Shown here: in pieces, positions 48,277 to 55,437 of the stretch | Position numbering within the stretch: the stretch's first letter is position 1 | Layout: the number at the start of each line of letters is the position of its first letter | NCBI GenBank assembly: GCA_934486755.1 | Contig: CAKSQT010000005.1 | Span: 1-55,437 of the forward strand | DNA length: 55,437 bases | DNA from: an uncultured Eubacteriales bacterium | Lineage (GTDB): Bacteria; Bacillota; Clostridia; Oscillospirales; Acutalibacteraceae | Reading direction: 5' to 3' | The notes under the pieces: generated by a model | What the model saw: the letters and a program-made list of their open reading frames with translations, nothing else | What the model was told of the DNA's origin: nothing | The model's database searches: none | Translations under genes and position numbers: made by a program

Positions 48277-48939
48277 TTTTTCAAGGGCGGATTTTTCTAT
48301 ACGCGATACATAACTTCGGGATATGTTAAGGCGCTTTGATATGTCGCGCTGGGTAAGCTCGGGAGTTCCGCCTATCCCGTAACGCATAATAATTATTTTC
48401 TTTTCACGCTCGTCAAGACAGCCGTTTATTATAACCCTGAGCTTTTCGAGCTTTATTTTTTTGTCTATTTCCTCGGCTATGTCGCTGTTGTCCGCTATAA
48501 TGTCGATAAGCGTTAAAGCGTTTCCGTCCTTGTCGGTGTCTATCGGGTCGCTGATGTATACGTCCTGCTGTGTTTTTTTCATATTCCTGAAATGCATAAG
48601 AATTTCGTTTTCTATGCACCGCGCGGCGTACGTTGCAAGGCGTATGCCCTTGTCTCCGTTGAATGTGGAAACCGCTTTTATAAGACCTATTGTGCCTATT
48701 GAAATAAGGTCGTCCTGCTCGGCGGGCGCGGTATAATACTTCTTTACTATGTGGGCGACAAGCCGCAAATTATGCTCAATCAGCTTGTTGCGCGCCTCCA
48801 TATCGCCGTTTCGGCTTTTTTCAAGCAGTTCCGATTCTTTTGCGGCGGACAACGGCGGCGGAAACGACCCTGCGCCCGTCACGTGGAGCGCAAAGTAATA
48901 AAGACTTGCCGCTATTTGCACTAATAGACTGAAAAACAT
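48259..48939 (-). CDS. sigK: Sporulation sigma factor SigK
   Basis: 226 residues. A hydrophobic N-terminal pro-sequence (FFSLLVQIAASLYYFALHV) is followed by GSFPPPLSAAKESELLEKSR, then region 2 (RNKLIEHNLRLVAHIVKKYY, DLISIGTIGLIKAVSTF) and region 4 (GIGGTPELTQRDISKRLNIS). The pro-sequence marks pro-SigK, which is cleaved in the mother cell late in sporulation. The gene is continuous, so no skin-type element interrupts it. Start codons at 48948 (GTG), 48945 and 48939 are possible; the last is favoured by ggtgatg upstream. It overlaps the DUF1275 gene tail to tail. Confidence 0.9.
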   Translation of the reverse strand: MFFSLLVQIAASLYYFALHVTGAGSFPPPLSAAKESELLEKSRNGDMEARNKLIEHNLRLVAHIVKKYYTAPAEQDDLISIGTIGLIKAVSTFNGDKGIRLATYAARCIENEILMHFRNMKKTQQDVYISDPIDTDKDGNALTLIDIIADNSDIAEEIDKKIKLEKLRVIINGCLDEREKKIIIMRYGIGGTPELTQRDISKRLNISRSYVSRIEKSALEKLRRCF

Positions 48940-49017
48940 ATTCATCACCGATTTAACTATATGATGAAATGCGTTGTGTTTTGCAAGTCCGCTGAAATTA
49001 ATTGTTGATTTATATTG

Positions 49018-49046
49018 TTGCTTTATTCTTTTTTCTATTGTATAAT
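49018..49046 (+). promoter_or_regulatory. Promoter of the GH94 phosphorylase gene
   Basis: -35 TTGCTT (49018-49023), 17-base spacer, -10 TATAAT (49041-49046). It lies just upstream of the TTG start at 49077 and inside the longer open frame, which supports the shorter protein. Confidence 0.65.
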
Positions 49047-49076
49047 TCTTACATTAATTGTTTTGAGGTGATAAGA

Positions 49077-52037
49077 TTGTTTTACGAAGCGGCGCGAAAG
49101 GAAAAAATAACGCCTGAAATTGCGGCAAAAAGCATTTTCGGTGGGTATATAAACGGCTGTGTATCGGCGGTATTCTGCGGCGTCGGCAAGGAAAATGTCC
49201 TGTGCGTCTCGGGGCTTGAATTCTATGTTCCGATCGCCGAAAAGGTCGCGGTTATATTTGAAAAAGACCGCGGCTTGCGCGAGCTTATGCAAAACGGCTC
49301 GTTGCTCTTAAAAATAAATTCCGAAACCGAAAAATGCGAGGTTATATATGCGGGATCGGGCAACGCAGAAAGCGTTGTACTGACGACCGATACCGAAAAG
49401 GCGGTAACAGAGCTTGTTTCGGGCGCAAATAAATGGGGCGGCAGAATAAACGACAGGGGCGAGCTTGTCTGCGACCTTAAATCTCCGTCACCCGGACCTA
49501 ATTACTATACAAATATGCTGCTCGGAAACCGCATAGGTTACGGTAACGTCCTGCAATGCACTCCGAAAAGCGTTGTGGACCGCTTGGGCAGAGGTTCTTT
49601 CCGCTCTCACGCCGACACTCAGGTGTTGGCGACCCGTTGGGATTATTCGCCCTATGAAAACGGATTTCCTGCGAACCGTCAGTTCTATATAATAGAAAAC
49701 GGCGAAATAATTTTCTATTCCGCCGACCCGTCAAACGACAGGATAACGGACGCCGAGTGCATACATTCCCAGAACCGAACGGTTATAAAATATACGCTTT
49801 CGTGCGGACTTGAAATAAAACGGACAATATTCCTTTTGCCGCAGAAAAAGGGTATGCCTATGGCGGCGGAGGCGCAGAAAATCGAAATAGTCAATCGCTC
49901 AAAGACAGACAGGAGCATAAAGACCGTCTATACGGGTATGCTCAGCAACGGGTCTACGGTCTGCCTTAAAGAGGATATTATTTATATGACCGTGATTGAG
50001 GAGTCGGAAACGGTATTTGACGGTGACGGCAACCTTGCCGCGGTGTGCTATCATTATAATCCCGAATATGAGCAGGGCGATTTAAGGTTTCATACCTCGG
50101 TTGCCCGCATCGGTGAAGAAACGGTGTATCCTACCGAATTTTGTTTTGATTATAACGCGTTTGTGGGAAACGGCACGCTTGAAAAGCCCGAAGGCGCTTT
50201 AAAGCTCAACTGCCGCCACGTGAGAAAGGGACCTGCGTTTTTTGCCGTGGGAACCGCGCTTGATATTCCCGCAGGCGAATCGGCGGAAATTGACAATCTG
50301 ACCTGTCTTACAAGCGAAAAGGATCACCCCGATGATTACAAAGGCGCCGAAACAATGTTAGATGAAATAAGCGCCGTGAACGAATTTTTGAAGGACAAAA
50401 ATTCGCTGACAAACGCCTTAAACGAAGTAAAGAAATTTGCCGAAAAATATACCGAGTTTCTTAAAATAAAGGACGGGGACAAGGACTTTGAAACATACGT
50501 AAACCGCAATCTGCCATATCAGGTGTATTATCAGAACTTTGTTTCGCGCTCCTTCGACCAAACTCAAAAAGGCTACCGCGAGATAGGATTCAGGGAAATT
50601 CAGGATATTTATGCCGCAATGTACTATTGGATAGGTATGGACAGGGCGGATATCGTAAAAGATTTCATTTCGCAATGGGCTTCAAACGTTTATAAAATGG
50701 GATACGCAAATCACAATTTCTTTTGGAACGGTAAGGAAGCGGGCGTAAGTTCGGACGATCAACTTTGGCTTTTGCAGGCGCTTGACAGATATGTGTCCCT
50801 TACGGGAGATTATGATTTTATAAAGCGGAACGTGCCTATGGCGGACGGAGGGGAAAGACCGCTTTACGAAACCGTAAAGGCAATAATTGAGTATTCGGCA
50901 AAAATCTCGGTCGGCAAGCACGGACTGCCGCTTATTGACGCCGCGGACTGGAACGACTGCCTTAGGGTAGACCCCGACTGTATCGACGGCAAGGAAAAAG
51001 AAAAACGCTATTCCGAGCAGATAAAAAACGGCGGCAAATGGGGCGATCCGTTTGTAAGCAACGGCTCCGAGAGCGTTATGAACGGCTTTTTACTTAAAGT
51101 AGCGACCGACGCGGCGAAAAACCTTTTTGACGGCTGCGGTATGGTCGAGGACGCCGAAAAAATGGCGGGCCTTTCGGGCGAACTTTACGAAAAACTGCAA
51201 AAACACACCTGGAAAGGCGATTTCTTCTGCCGAGTGCTATTCAACCGCCCTGAGAAAGCGGGGCTTTCATATCTGGGCGCAGGCGGCGACGGGCTTTCCG
51301 CAAATCCGAGCAAACCTGGCACTTATTATATAAATTCATTCGCTTGGTCGGTGCTGTCGGGCGTTGCGAGCGAAGAACAAATATCAATAATGCTTGATTC
51401 TCTTGAAAAATACGTCAAAACGCCGCACGGCTTCCAATTAAGCAGCGAGGTAAGATACGATAAAATTGCAAGCAACGTTTCTGCGTCAAACTTCTTCTTC
51501 GGGGATAGGGAAAACGGCGGAATCTTCAAGCACGCTAATATGATGCTGGCGGCGTCTATGGTTAAGGCGGCAAACGAGGTTGAAAACAGGCAGCTTTCAA
51601 AGCGCCTTTGCGATACGGCTTATTGGCTTATAGAAAAAATTGTACCCTATGCCTGTATGAGATCGCCGTTCACAATATGCGGCAACCCGAGATTTTGCAC
51701 GCAGTACAACAACGCCGATACAGGGGAGAATATAGGACCGACCCTCAGCGGAACGTCAAGCTGGCTGTTACTCACCGTTACAATGCTTCTCGGACTTAAT
51801 ACGAGCGGCGGAAAAATACGGTTTATGCCGCTCCTTAAAGAAAGCGATTTTGAAAGAGAGTTGCAGGTCTGCCTTAGCGGAACGCATTACGAGATCACCG
51901 TCACAAAACCGCAGGGCTTTGTCCGCGTAAAGGACGGGGACTATACGCTTACTGTGGACGGAAAACCGTATGAGAGCGATGTTTTGCCCTTGTTTAACGA
52001 TAAAAAACAGCATAAGGTTGAAATGAATTTCAATTAA
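49077..52037 (+). CDS. GH94 cellodextrin phosphorylase-like enzyme
   Basis: 986 residues from a TTG start with gaggtga upstream. The long frame beginning at 49002 adds a hydrophobic stretch that covers the promoter and is rejected. Length and many segments (TPKSVVDRLGRGSFRSHADT, QTQKGYREIGFREIQDIYAA, VYKMGYANHNFFWNGKEAG) resemble clostridial cellodextrin phosphorylases. The catalytic Asp is Asp627 in DAADWNDCLR. Such enzymes split beta-1,4-glucan oligomers with phosphate, giving alpha-glucose-1-phosphate and a shorter oligomer in the cytosol. Other GH94 specificities (laminaribiose, cellobiose) are less likely given the length. No signal peptide is present. Confidence 0.88.
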   Translation: MFYEAARKEKITPEIAAKSIFGGYINGCVSAVFCGVGKENVLCVSGLEFYVPIAEKVAVIFEKDRGLRELMQNGSLLLKINSETEKCEVIYAGSGNAESVVLTTDTEKAVTELVSGANKWGGRINDRGELVCDLKSPSPGPNYYTNMLLGNRIGYGNVLQCTPKSVVDRLGRGSFRSHADTQVLATRWDYSPYENGFPANRQFYIIENGEIIFYSADPSNDRITDAECIHSQNRTVIKYTLSCGLEIKRTIFLLPQKKGMPMAAEAQKIEIVNRSKTDRSIKTVYTGMLSNGSTVCLKEDIIYMTVIEESETVFDGDGNLAAVCYHYNPEYEQGDLRFHTSVARIGEETVYPTEFCFDYNAFVGNGTLEKPEGALKLNCRHVRKGPAFFAVGTALDIPAGESAEIDNLTCLTSEKDHPDDYKGAETMLDEISAVNEFLKDKNSLTNALNEVKKFAEKYTEFLKIKDGDKDFETYVNRNLPYQVYYQNFVSRSFDQTQKGYREIGFREIQDIYAAMYYWIGMDRADIVKDFISQWASNVYKMGYANHNFFWNGKEAGVSSDDQLWLLQALDRYVSLTGDYDFIKRNVPMADGGERPLYETVKAIIEYSAKISVGKHGLPLIDAADWNDCLRVDPDCIDGKEKEKRYSEQIKNGGKWGDPFVSNGSESVMNGFLLKVATDAAKNLFDGCGMVEDAEKMAGLSGELYEKLQKHTWKGDFFCRVLFNRPEKAGLSYLGAGGDGLSANPSKPGTYYINSFAWSVLSGVASEEQISIMLDSLEKYVKTPHGFQLSSEVRYDKIASNVSASNFFFGDRENGGIFKHANMMLAASMVKAANEVENRQLSKRLCDTAYWLIEKIVPYACMRSPFTICGNPRFCTQYNNADTGENIGPTLSGTSSWLLLTVTMLLGLNTSGGKIRFMPLLKESDFERELQVCLSGTHYEITVTKPQGFVRVKDGDYTLTVDGKPYESDVLPLFNDKKQHKVEMNFN

Positions 52038-52042
52038 CAAAC

Positions 52043-52071
52043 AGGCGCCGCTTTTGCGGCGCCTTATTTTT
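52043..52071 (+). terminator. Terminator after the GH94 gene
   Basis: aggcgccgc (52043-52051) pairs with gcggcgcct (52056-52064), tttt loop, followed by tattttta. It lies between two convergent genes. Confidence 0.85.
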
Positions 52072-52720
52072 ATAGCGGCTTTTTAATTTTAAAGGTGTTT
52101 TTGTAAAAGTCTATCAGTCCGTCGTCACGCATTTTGCACAGCTCTTTGGAAAGCGCGCTGCGCTCCACGCCGAGATAATCCGCCATTTGCTGTCGGTTGA
52201 ACGGAATTTGAAAGGTCGCGCGCCCCGTTTTTGTGTATATCGCGGAAAAATATGCCGAGACCCTGCCGCGAACGGTTTTTGACCCCGTGAAGAAAATTCG
52301 GCTTGAAAGCGCAAGATTTTTTTGCGATGATACAGTCAAAATGTTCTTCAACAGCTTTAAATACCAAGTGTATTCCGAATTTTCCGCGCTTAACAGTCGG
52401 TCAATGTTTAAAAAGACTATTTCGCTGTTTTCGGCGGCAACGGCATAGACCGTCATCGGCTCCTTGCAAAGCGCGTATGTTTCGGCAAACACACCGCCTG
52501 CGGAAACATTGCCGAGTATGCTTTTGTTGCCCCAAGGGTCGATGTTTTCAATGTTCACACTGCCCGAATTAACTATTCCTATTTCACAAACCGTCATACC
52601 CGCGCGGAATATCACCGTATTTTTTGCATATTTATCGGTGCGGACGCAAAGGAGTTCAAGCATTTGCTCCCATTCGCTGTCGGTTATATCGTTTAATATC
52701 GGTGTTTTGATAATTTTCAT
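52070..52720 (-). CDS. Crp/Fnr family transcriptional regulator
   Basis: 216 residues. An N-terminal cyclic-nucleotide-binding-type beta barrel (about 20-120; AGMTVCEIGIVNSGSVNIEN, GGVFAETYAL) is followed by a helix-turn-helix (about 170-200; FNRQQMADYLGVERSALSKE). The FNR-type N-terminal cysteine cluster is absent, so it does not sense oxygen through its own iron-sulfur cluster. It diverges from a ferredoxin-like gene with an 85-base gap and probably controls it. Confidence 0.9.
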   Translation of the reverse strand: MKIIKTPILNDITDSEWEQMLELLCVRTDKYAKNTVIFRAGMTVCEIGIVNSGSVNIENIDPWGNKSILGNVSAGGVFAETYALCKEPMTVYAVAAENSEIVFLNIDRLLSAENSEYTWYLKLLKNILTVSSQKNLALSSRIFFTGSKTVRGRVSAYFSAIYTKTGRATFQIPFNRQQMADYLGVERSALSKELCKMRDDGLIDFYKNTFKIKKPL

Positions 52721-52770
52721 TTTTTCTCACTTTCGTGGTTAAAACAACATAAATTTTTAAATTATTGTAC

Positions 52771-52776
52771 TATAAT
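52771..52776 (+). promoter_or_regulatory. -10 element of the iron-sulfur protein gene
   Basis: TATAAT at 52771-52776 has no recognisable -35 17 bases upstream (cataaa). This is typical of an activator-dependent promoter, and the Crp/Fnr gene diverges from it. No clear FNR or CRP box is visible. Confidence 0.45.
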
Positions 52777-52805
52777 TATGCCATAAATTCAAGGAGGTAC
52801 GAATT

Positions 52806-53504
52806 ATGGTAAGAAAAATAATTCAGATAGATGAAGAAAAATGCAACGGCTGCGGAGCCTGCGTGACCGCCTGCCACGAGGGCGCAATCGAGCTTGTTGA
52901 CGGCAAAGCCCATCTTATCAGGGACGATTACTGCGACGGTCTCGGCGACTGTCTGCCTGAATGTCCCACGGGCGCCATAACCTTTACCGAGCGCGAAGCG
53001 GCGGCTTACGACGAAAAGGCTGTTGAAGAAAACAAAAAGAAAAAGCAGATAAAGTCTTCGGGCGGCTGTCCAGGCCACAGGGCACTGACCCTTAAAAGGG
53101 GAAACGCCGATGCCGAAAAGAAGACGACGGCGCCGATAAGCTCACAGCTTGCGCAGTGGCCCTGTCAGATAAAACTGGTGCCTGTCAACGCGCCGTATTT
53201 TGACGGCGCAAACCTGCTCATAGCCGCCGACTGCACCGCTTACGCCTATGCAAATCTGCACAGCGAATTTATGCGCGGAAAGGTAACAATTATAGGCTGC
53301 CCGAAATTGGATGATGTTGATTACAGCGAAAAACTCACGCGCATAATCGCCGAAAACGACATTAAAAGCGTTATGGTCGTGCGTATGGAGGTGCCGTGTT
53401 GCGGCGGTCTTGAACACGCGGCGGTAACGGCGCTTAAAAACAGCGGAAAGTTTATCCCGTGGCAGGTAGTGACAATATCCGTGAACGGGGAAATTTTAAA
53501 CTGA
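52806..53504 (+). CDS. 4Fe-4S ferredoxin-domain protein
   Basis: 232 residues. The N-terminal domain has one full cluster motif (CNGCGACVTACHEGAI) and a second one lacking a cysteine (CDGLGDCLPECPTGAI: C-x5-C-x3-C). The C-terminal domain (about 110-230) carries further cysteines in AADCTAYAYA, IIGCPKLDDVDYSE and VPCCGGLEH. Homologues are often next to Crp/Fnr genes in Clostridia; a redox or nitrosative-stress role is inferred. A caaggagg site precedes the ATG. Confidence 0.85.
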   Translation: MVRKIIQIDEEKCNGCGACVTACHEGAIELVDGKAHLIRDDYCDGLGDCLPECPTGAITFTEREAAAYDEKAVEENKKKKQIKSSGGCPGHRALTLKRGNADAEKKTTAPISSQLAQWPCQIKLVPVNAPYFDGANLLIAADCTAYAYANLHSEFMRGKVTIIGCPKLDDVDYSEKLTRIIAENDIKSVMVVRMEVPCCGGLEHAAVTALKNSGKFIPWQVVTISVNGEILN

Positions 53505-53514
53505 AATATATTGT

Positions 53515-53541
53515 AAGGCACCTGAATTCAGGTGCCTTTTT
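53515..53541 (+). terminator. Terminator after the iron-sulfur gene
   Basis: aaggcacctg (53515-53524) pairs perfectly with caggtgcctt (53529-53538), loop aatt, then ttt. Confidence 0.9.
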
Positions 53542-53592
53542 CAGTTGACAACGGAGCTTTTGTGTGGTAGATTTGTATTCGGAGAGATGCGA

Positions 53593-54204
53593 ATGGAAAA
53601 GGTTAATTATCAACTTCAAACGGACAGGGTTGTTGAACGCGTTTTGAACGGCGAAATCGGCAAGAAACTGCTGCTGCACGCCTGTTGCGCGCCTTGTTCT
53701 TCTTATGTGCTTGAATATTTGAGTAAATATTTTGATATAACCGTGTTTTTCTGCAATCCTAACATCACCGACCGCGCCGAATACATAAAGCGCAGGGACG
53801 AGCTTTACAGACTTTGCAAAATCGCTCCGTTTTGCGTCGGCGTTGAGGTTGAGGAGGACAGCATAACGCCTGACGAGTATTTTAAATACGTTTCGGGTCT
53901 TGAAAATGAGCCTGAGGGCGGGGCGCGCTGCACCAAATGCTTTGAATTAAGACTTTTAAGAACCGCCGAATTTGCCGCGGCAAACGGGTTTGATATGTTT
54001 GCGACCACGCTTACCGTCAGTCCGCATAAAAACGCCGCCCTAATAAATCAAATAGGCGAAAGCGAAGCCGAGCGGCACGGCGTTTTATATCTGCCGTCCG
54101 ACTTCAAAAAGCGCGGCGGCTATCAGCGGTCGATAGTTCTGTCAAAAGAATATGATATTTACAGACAGCGTTATTGCGGCTGTGTGTTTTCGGAATGGGA
54201 GTAG
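53593..54204 (+). CDS. queH: Epoxyqueuosine reductase QueH
   Basis: 203 residues from the ATG at 53593, six bases after ggagag. QueH reduces epoxyqueuosine to queuosine in the tRNA wobble base. Family cysteines are in LLLHACCAPCSSYVLEYL, GGARCTKCFELRL and RYCGCVFSE; FFCNPNI and LTVSPHKN are also typical. It uses an iron-sulfur cluster and does not need B12, unlike QueG. The gene ends 8 bases before dapF. Confidence 0.92.
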   Translation: MEKVNYQLQTDRVVERVLNGEIGKKLLLHACCAPCSSYVLEYLSKYFDITVFFCNPNITDRAEYIKRRDELYRLCKIAPFCVGVEVEEDSITPDEYFKYVSGLENEPEGGARCTKCFELRLLRTAEFAAANGFDMFATTLTVSPHKNAALINQIGESEAERHGVLYLPSDFKKRGGYQRSIVLSKEYDIYRQRYCGCVFSEWE

Positions 54205-54212
54205 GTTTTTAT

Positions 54213-55070
54213 ATGTCGGTAAAAAAAATAGCTTTTACAAAAATGCACGGAATAGGCAACGATTATATTTATATAGATTGCTTTAAATATGCGGTTGACG
54301 ATCCTGCATATCTTGCAAAAATAATGTCTCCGAGACGGACGAGCGTCGGGAGCGACGGGGTGATACTCATTTGCCCGAGCAAGGTTGCCGACGCGAAGAT
54401 GCGTATGTTCAACCTTGACGGAAGCGAGGGCAAAATGTGCGGTAACGGTATCCGCTGCGTAGGGAAATACATATACGATAATAAAATAGCGGTAAAGGAT
54501 ACCCTTACGGTTGAAACATTGAGCGGAATAAAGACCCTGCGTATAAAAGCCGAAAACGGCAAGGTTAAAAGCGTTACGGTGGATATGGGCGAGCCGATAC
54601 TCGAACCCTCAAAAATACCCGTTTTGCTTGACGGCGATAAAATTGTAGGCAGGGAAACGGAAATAAAGGACAGAAAATATAAAATAACGGCGGTTTCAAT
54701 GGGCAATCCGCACGCCGTGGTCTTCTGTGATGAGGTTAGGTCATTGGAGCTTGAAAAGATAGGTCCCGATTTTGAATTTGCGCCGATATTTCCTGAACAG
54801 GTCAACACCGAATTTATAAGGGTTGTTGACAGCGAAAACCTTGAAATGCGCGTTTGGGAGCGCGGCAGCGGCGAGACATTCGCTTGCGGAACGGGCGCCT
54901 GCGCCGCCGTGTGCGCCGCCGTGCTTAACGGTTTCTGCAAGCGTGATACGGCTGTTACCGTGCATTTAAAATGCGGAAATTTAATAATTAAATACGCCGC
55001 CGACGGTCATATATATATGGAGGGCGCGGCTGAAAAAGTTTACGACGGAGTGTTTGAATATGAGTCTTAA
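54213..55070 (+). CDS. dapF: Diaminopimelate epimerase
   Basis: 285 residues from the ATG at 54213. It interconverts LL- and meso-diaminopimelate for lysine and peptidoglycan. The two catalytic cysteines are in MCGNGIRCVGKY and ACGTGACAAV; the opening FTKMHGIGNDYIYID is diagnostic. The start codon follows gggagtagg near the queH stop. It overlaps dapL by 11 bases. Confidence 0.95.
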   Translation: MSVKKIAFTKMHGIGNDYIYIDCFKYAVDDPAYLAKIMSPRRTSVGSDGVILICPSKVADAKMRMFNLDGSEGKMCGNGIRCVGKYIYDNKIAVKDTLTVETLSGIKTLRIKAENGKVKSVTVDMGEPILEPSKIPVLLDGDKIVGRETEIKDRKYKITAVSMGNPHAVVFCDEVRSLELEKIGPDFEFAPIFPEQVNTEFIRVVDSENLEMRVWERGSGETFACGTGACAAVCAAVLNGFCKRDTAVTVHLKCGNLIIKYAADGHIYMEGAAEKVYDGVFEYES

Positions 55071-55437
55071 AATCAATATAAACGAAAATTATAATAACGT
55101 TAAAAAAAGCTATCTCTTTTCGGAAATAGCAAACAGGGTAGGGGCGTATACCGAAAGCCACCCCAACGCCGACATTGTAAGGCTCGGTATCGGCGATGTT
55201 ACGCTTCCGCTGTCGGGCGTTGTTGTTGACGCTATGAAAAAGGCGGCGGACGAAATGGGTAAAGCTGAAACATTCAGAGGATATGCTCCCGAATACGGTT
55301 ATGATTTTTTGAGGGAGGCAATAGCAAAACGCTACGGCAGTTTCGGCGTTGAATTATCGGCTGACGAGGTCTTTGTGTCGGACGGAGCAAAGAGCGACGT
55401 CGGCAATATAGTTGATATTTTGAGCGATAACGAGGTG
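55060..55437 (+). CDS. dapL: LL-diaminopimelate aminotransferase (partial)
   Basis: First 126 codons of a gene that runs off the window. SYLFSEIANRVGAYTESHPN, then ADIVRLGIGDVTLPL and GAKSDVGNI match DapL, a PLP enzyme that makes LL-diaminopimelate from tetrahydrodipicolinate in one step. The active-site Lys lies beyond the end. With dapF it indicates the aminotransferase route to meso-DAP. The ATG lies inside the dapF frame, so translation is coupled. Confidence 0.9.
   Translation, partial: MSLKININENYNNVKKSYLFSEIANRVGAYTESHPNADIVRLGIGDVTLPLSGVVVDAMKKAADEMGKAETFRGYAPEYGYDFLREAIAKRYGSFGVELSADEVFVSDGAKSDVGNIVDILSDNEV

Noticed and set aside
48259..48948. A skin-like element splitting sigK
   Set aside because: The reading frame is continuous through regions 2 and 4.
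49002..49076. Hydrophobic N-terminal extension of the GH94 protein, which could suggest a membrane anchor
   Set aside because: The stretch overlaps a good promoter (49018-49046), and a gaggtga site points to the TTG at 49077; GH94 relatives are cytoplasmic.
52721..52805. FNR or CRP binding box
   Set aside because: No TTGAT-N4-ATCAA or TGTGA-N6-TCACA site is visible; only a weak GTT/AAC symmetry was seen.

Overview
The window reads as a chromosomal segment of a spore-forming, anaerobic member of the Clostridia, most likely an Oscillospiraceae/Ruminococcaceae-type gut or rumen bacterium. The reasons are: cysteine-containing (C+) forms of ribosomal proteins S4, S14, L24 and L36; an uninterrupted SigK gene and a YpeB gene (sporulation and germination); a Noc-like ParB protein beside rsmG; a DUF1540 mini-protein; a cohesin/dockerin gene pair; and a GH94 phosphorylase that closely resembles clostridial cellodextrin phosphorylases. 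This placement is inference from gene content; no rRNA gene is present.

Layout. 1-515: two direct 77-bp repeats carrying the 5' half of a tRNA-Pro-like gene, then a terminator. 516-6745 (minus strand): noc-like parB, rsmG, trmB, a DUF3048 lipoprotein, and a three-gene ABC importer (lipoprotein, permease, ATPase). 6942-22985 (plus strand): one promoter, a roughly 275-nt structured leader, and the complete S10-spc-alpha ribosomal superoperon from rpsJ to rplQ, with secY, adk, map, a KOW-domain gene, infA and rpoA, closed by a terminator. 23028-26400: a consensus promoter drives a secreted SH3-glucosaminidase-dockerin protein and a membrane-anchored cohesin protein. 26779-29644: GH65 disaccharide phosphorylase plus beta-phosphoglucomutase. 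29671-30824: a 1.15-kb island bounded by 50-bp inverted repeats, holding a small XRE repressor and a divergent unknown gene whose promoter spacer is a perfect palindrome.

30933-35334: an LTA-synthase-like sulfatase, NUDIX, DUF523, LOG-like and small alarmone synthetase genes, tightly coupled. 35395-41579: ypeB, leader and rplS, lepB, an AT-rich KilA-N gene, rbgA, rnhB, yraN and an M19 dipeptidase. 41636-48276: thrC, DUF1540 (minus), a metallophosphoesterase, trigger factor, clpP, clpX and a DUF1275 membrane protein. 48259-55437: sigK (minus), GH94 phosphorylase, a Crp/Fnr regulator diverging from an iron-sulfur protein, queH, dapF and the start of dapL.

How the genes work together. Most of the window is growth machinery: ribosome synthesis and maturation (r-proteins, rsmG, rbgA), protein export (secY, lepB), folding and turnover (tig, clpPX), tRNA modification (trmB, queH) and diaminopimelate synthesis (dapF, dapL). 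Two phosphorolytic enzymes conserve energy by making glucose-1-phosphate from imported oligosaccharides; beta-phosphoglucomutase handles the beta anomer from GH65. The most unusual coding feature is the cohesin-dockerin pair, which suggests that a cell-wall hydrolase is docked non-covalently on a membrane receptor. The most unusual non-coding features are the inverted-repeat island, the branched palindrome after rplQ and the structured spacer between rplW and rplB.
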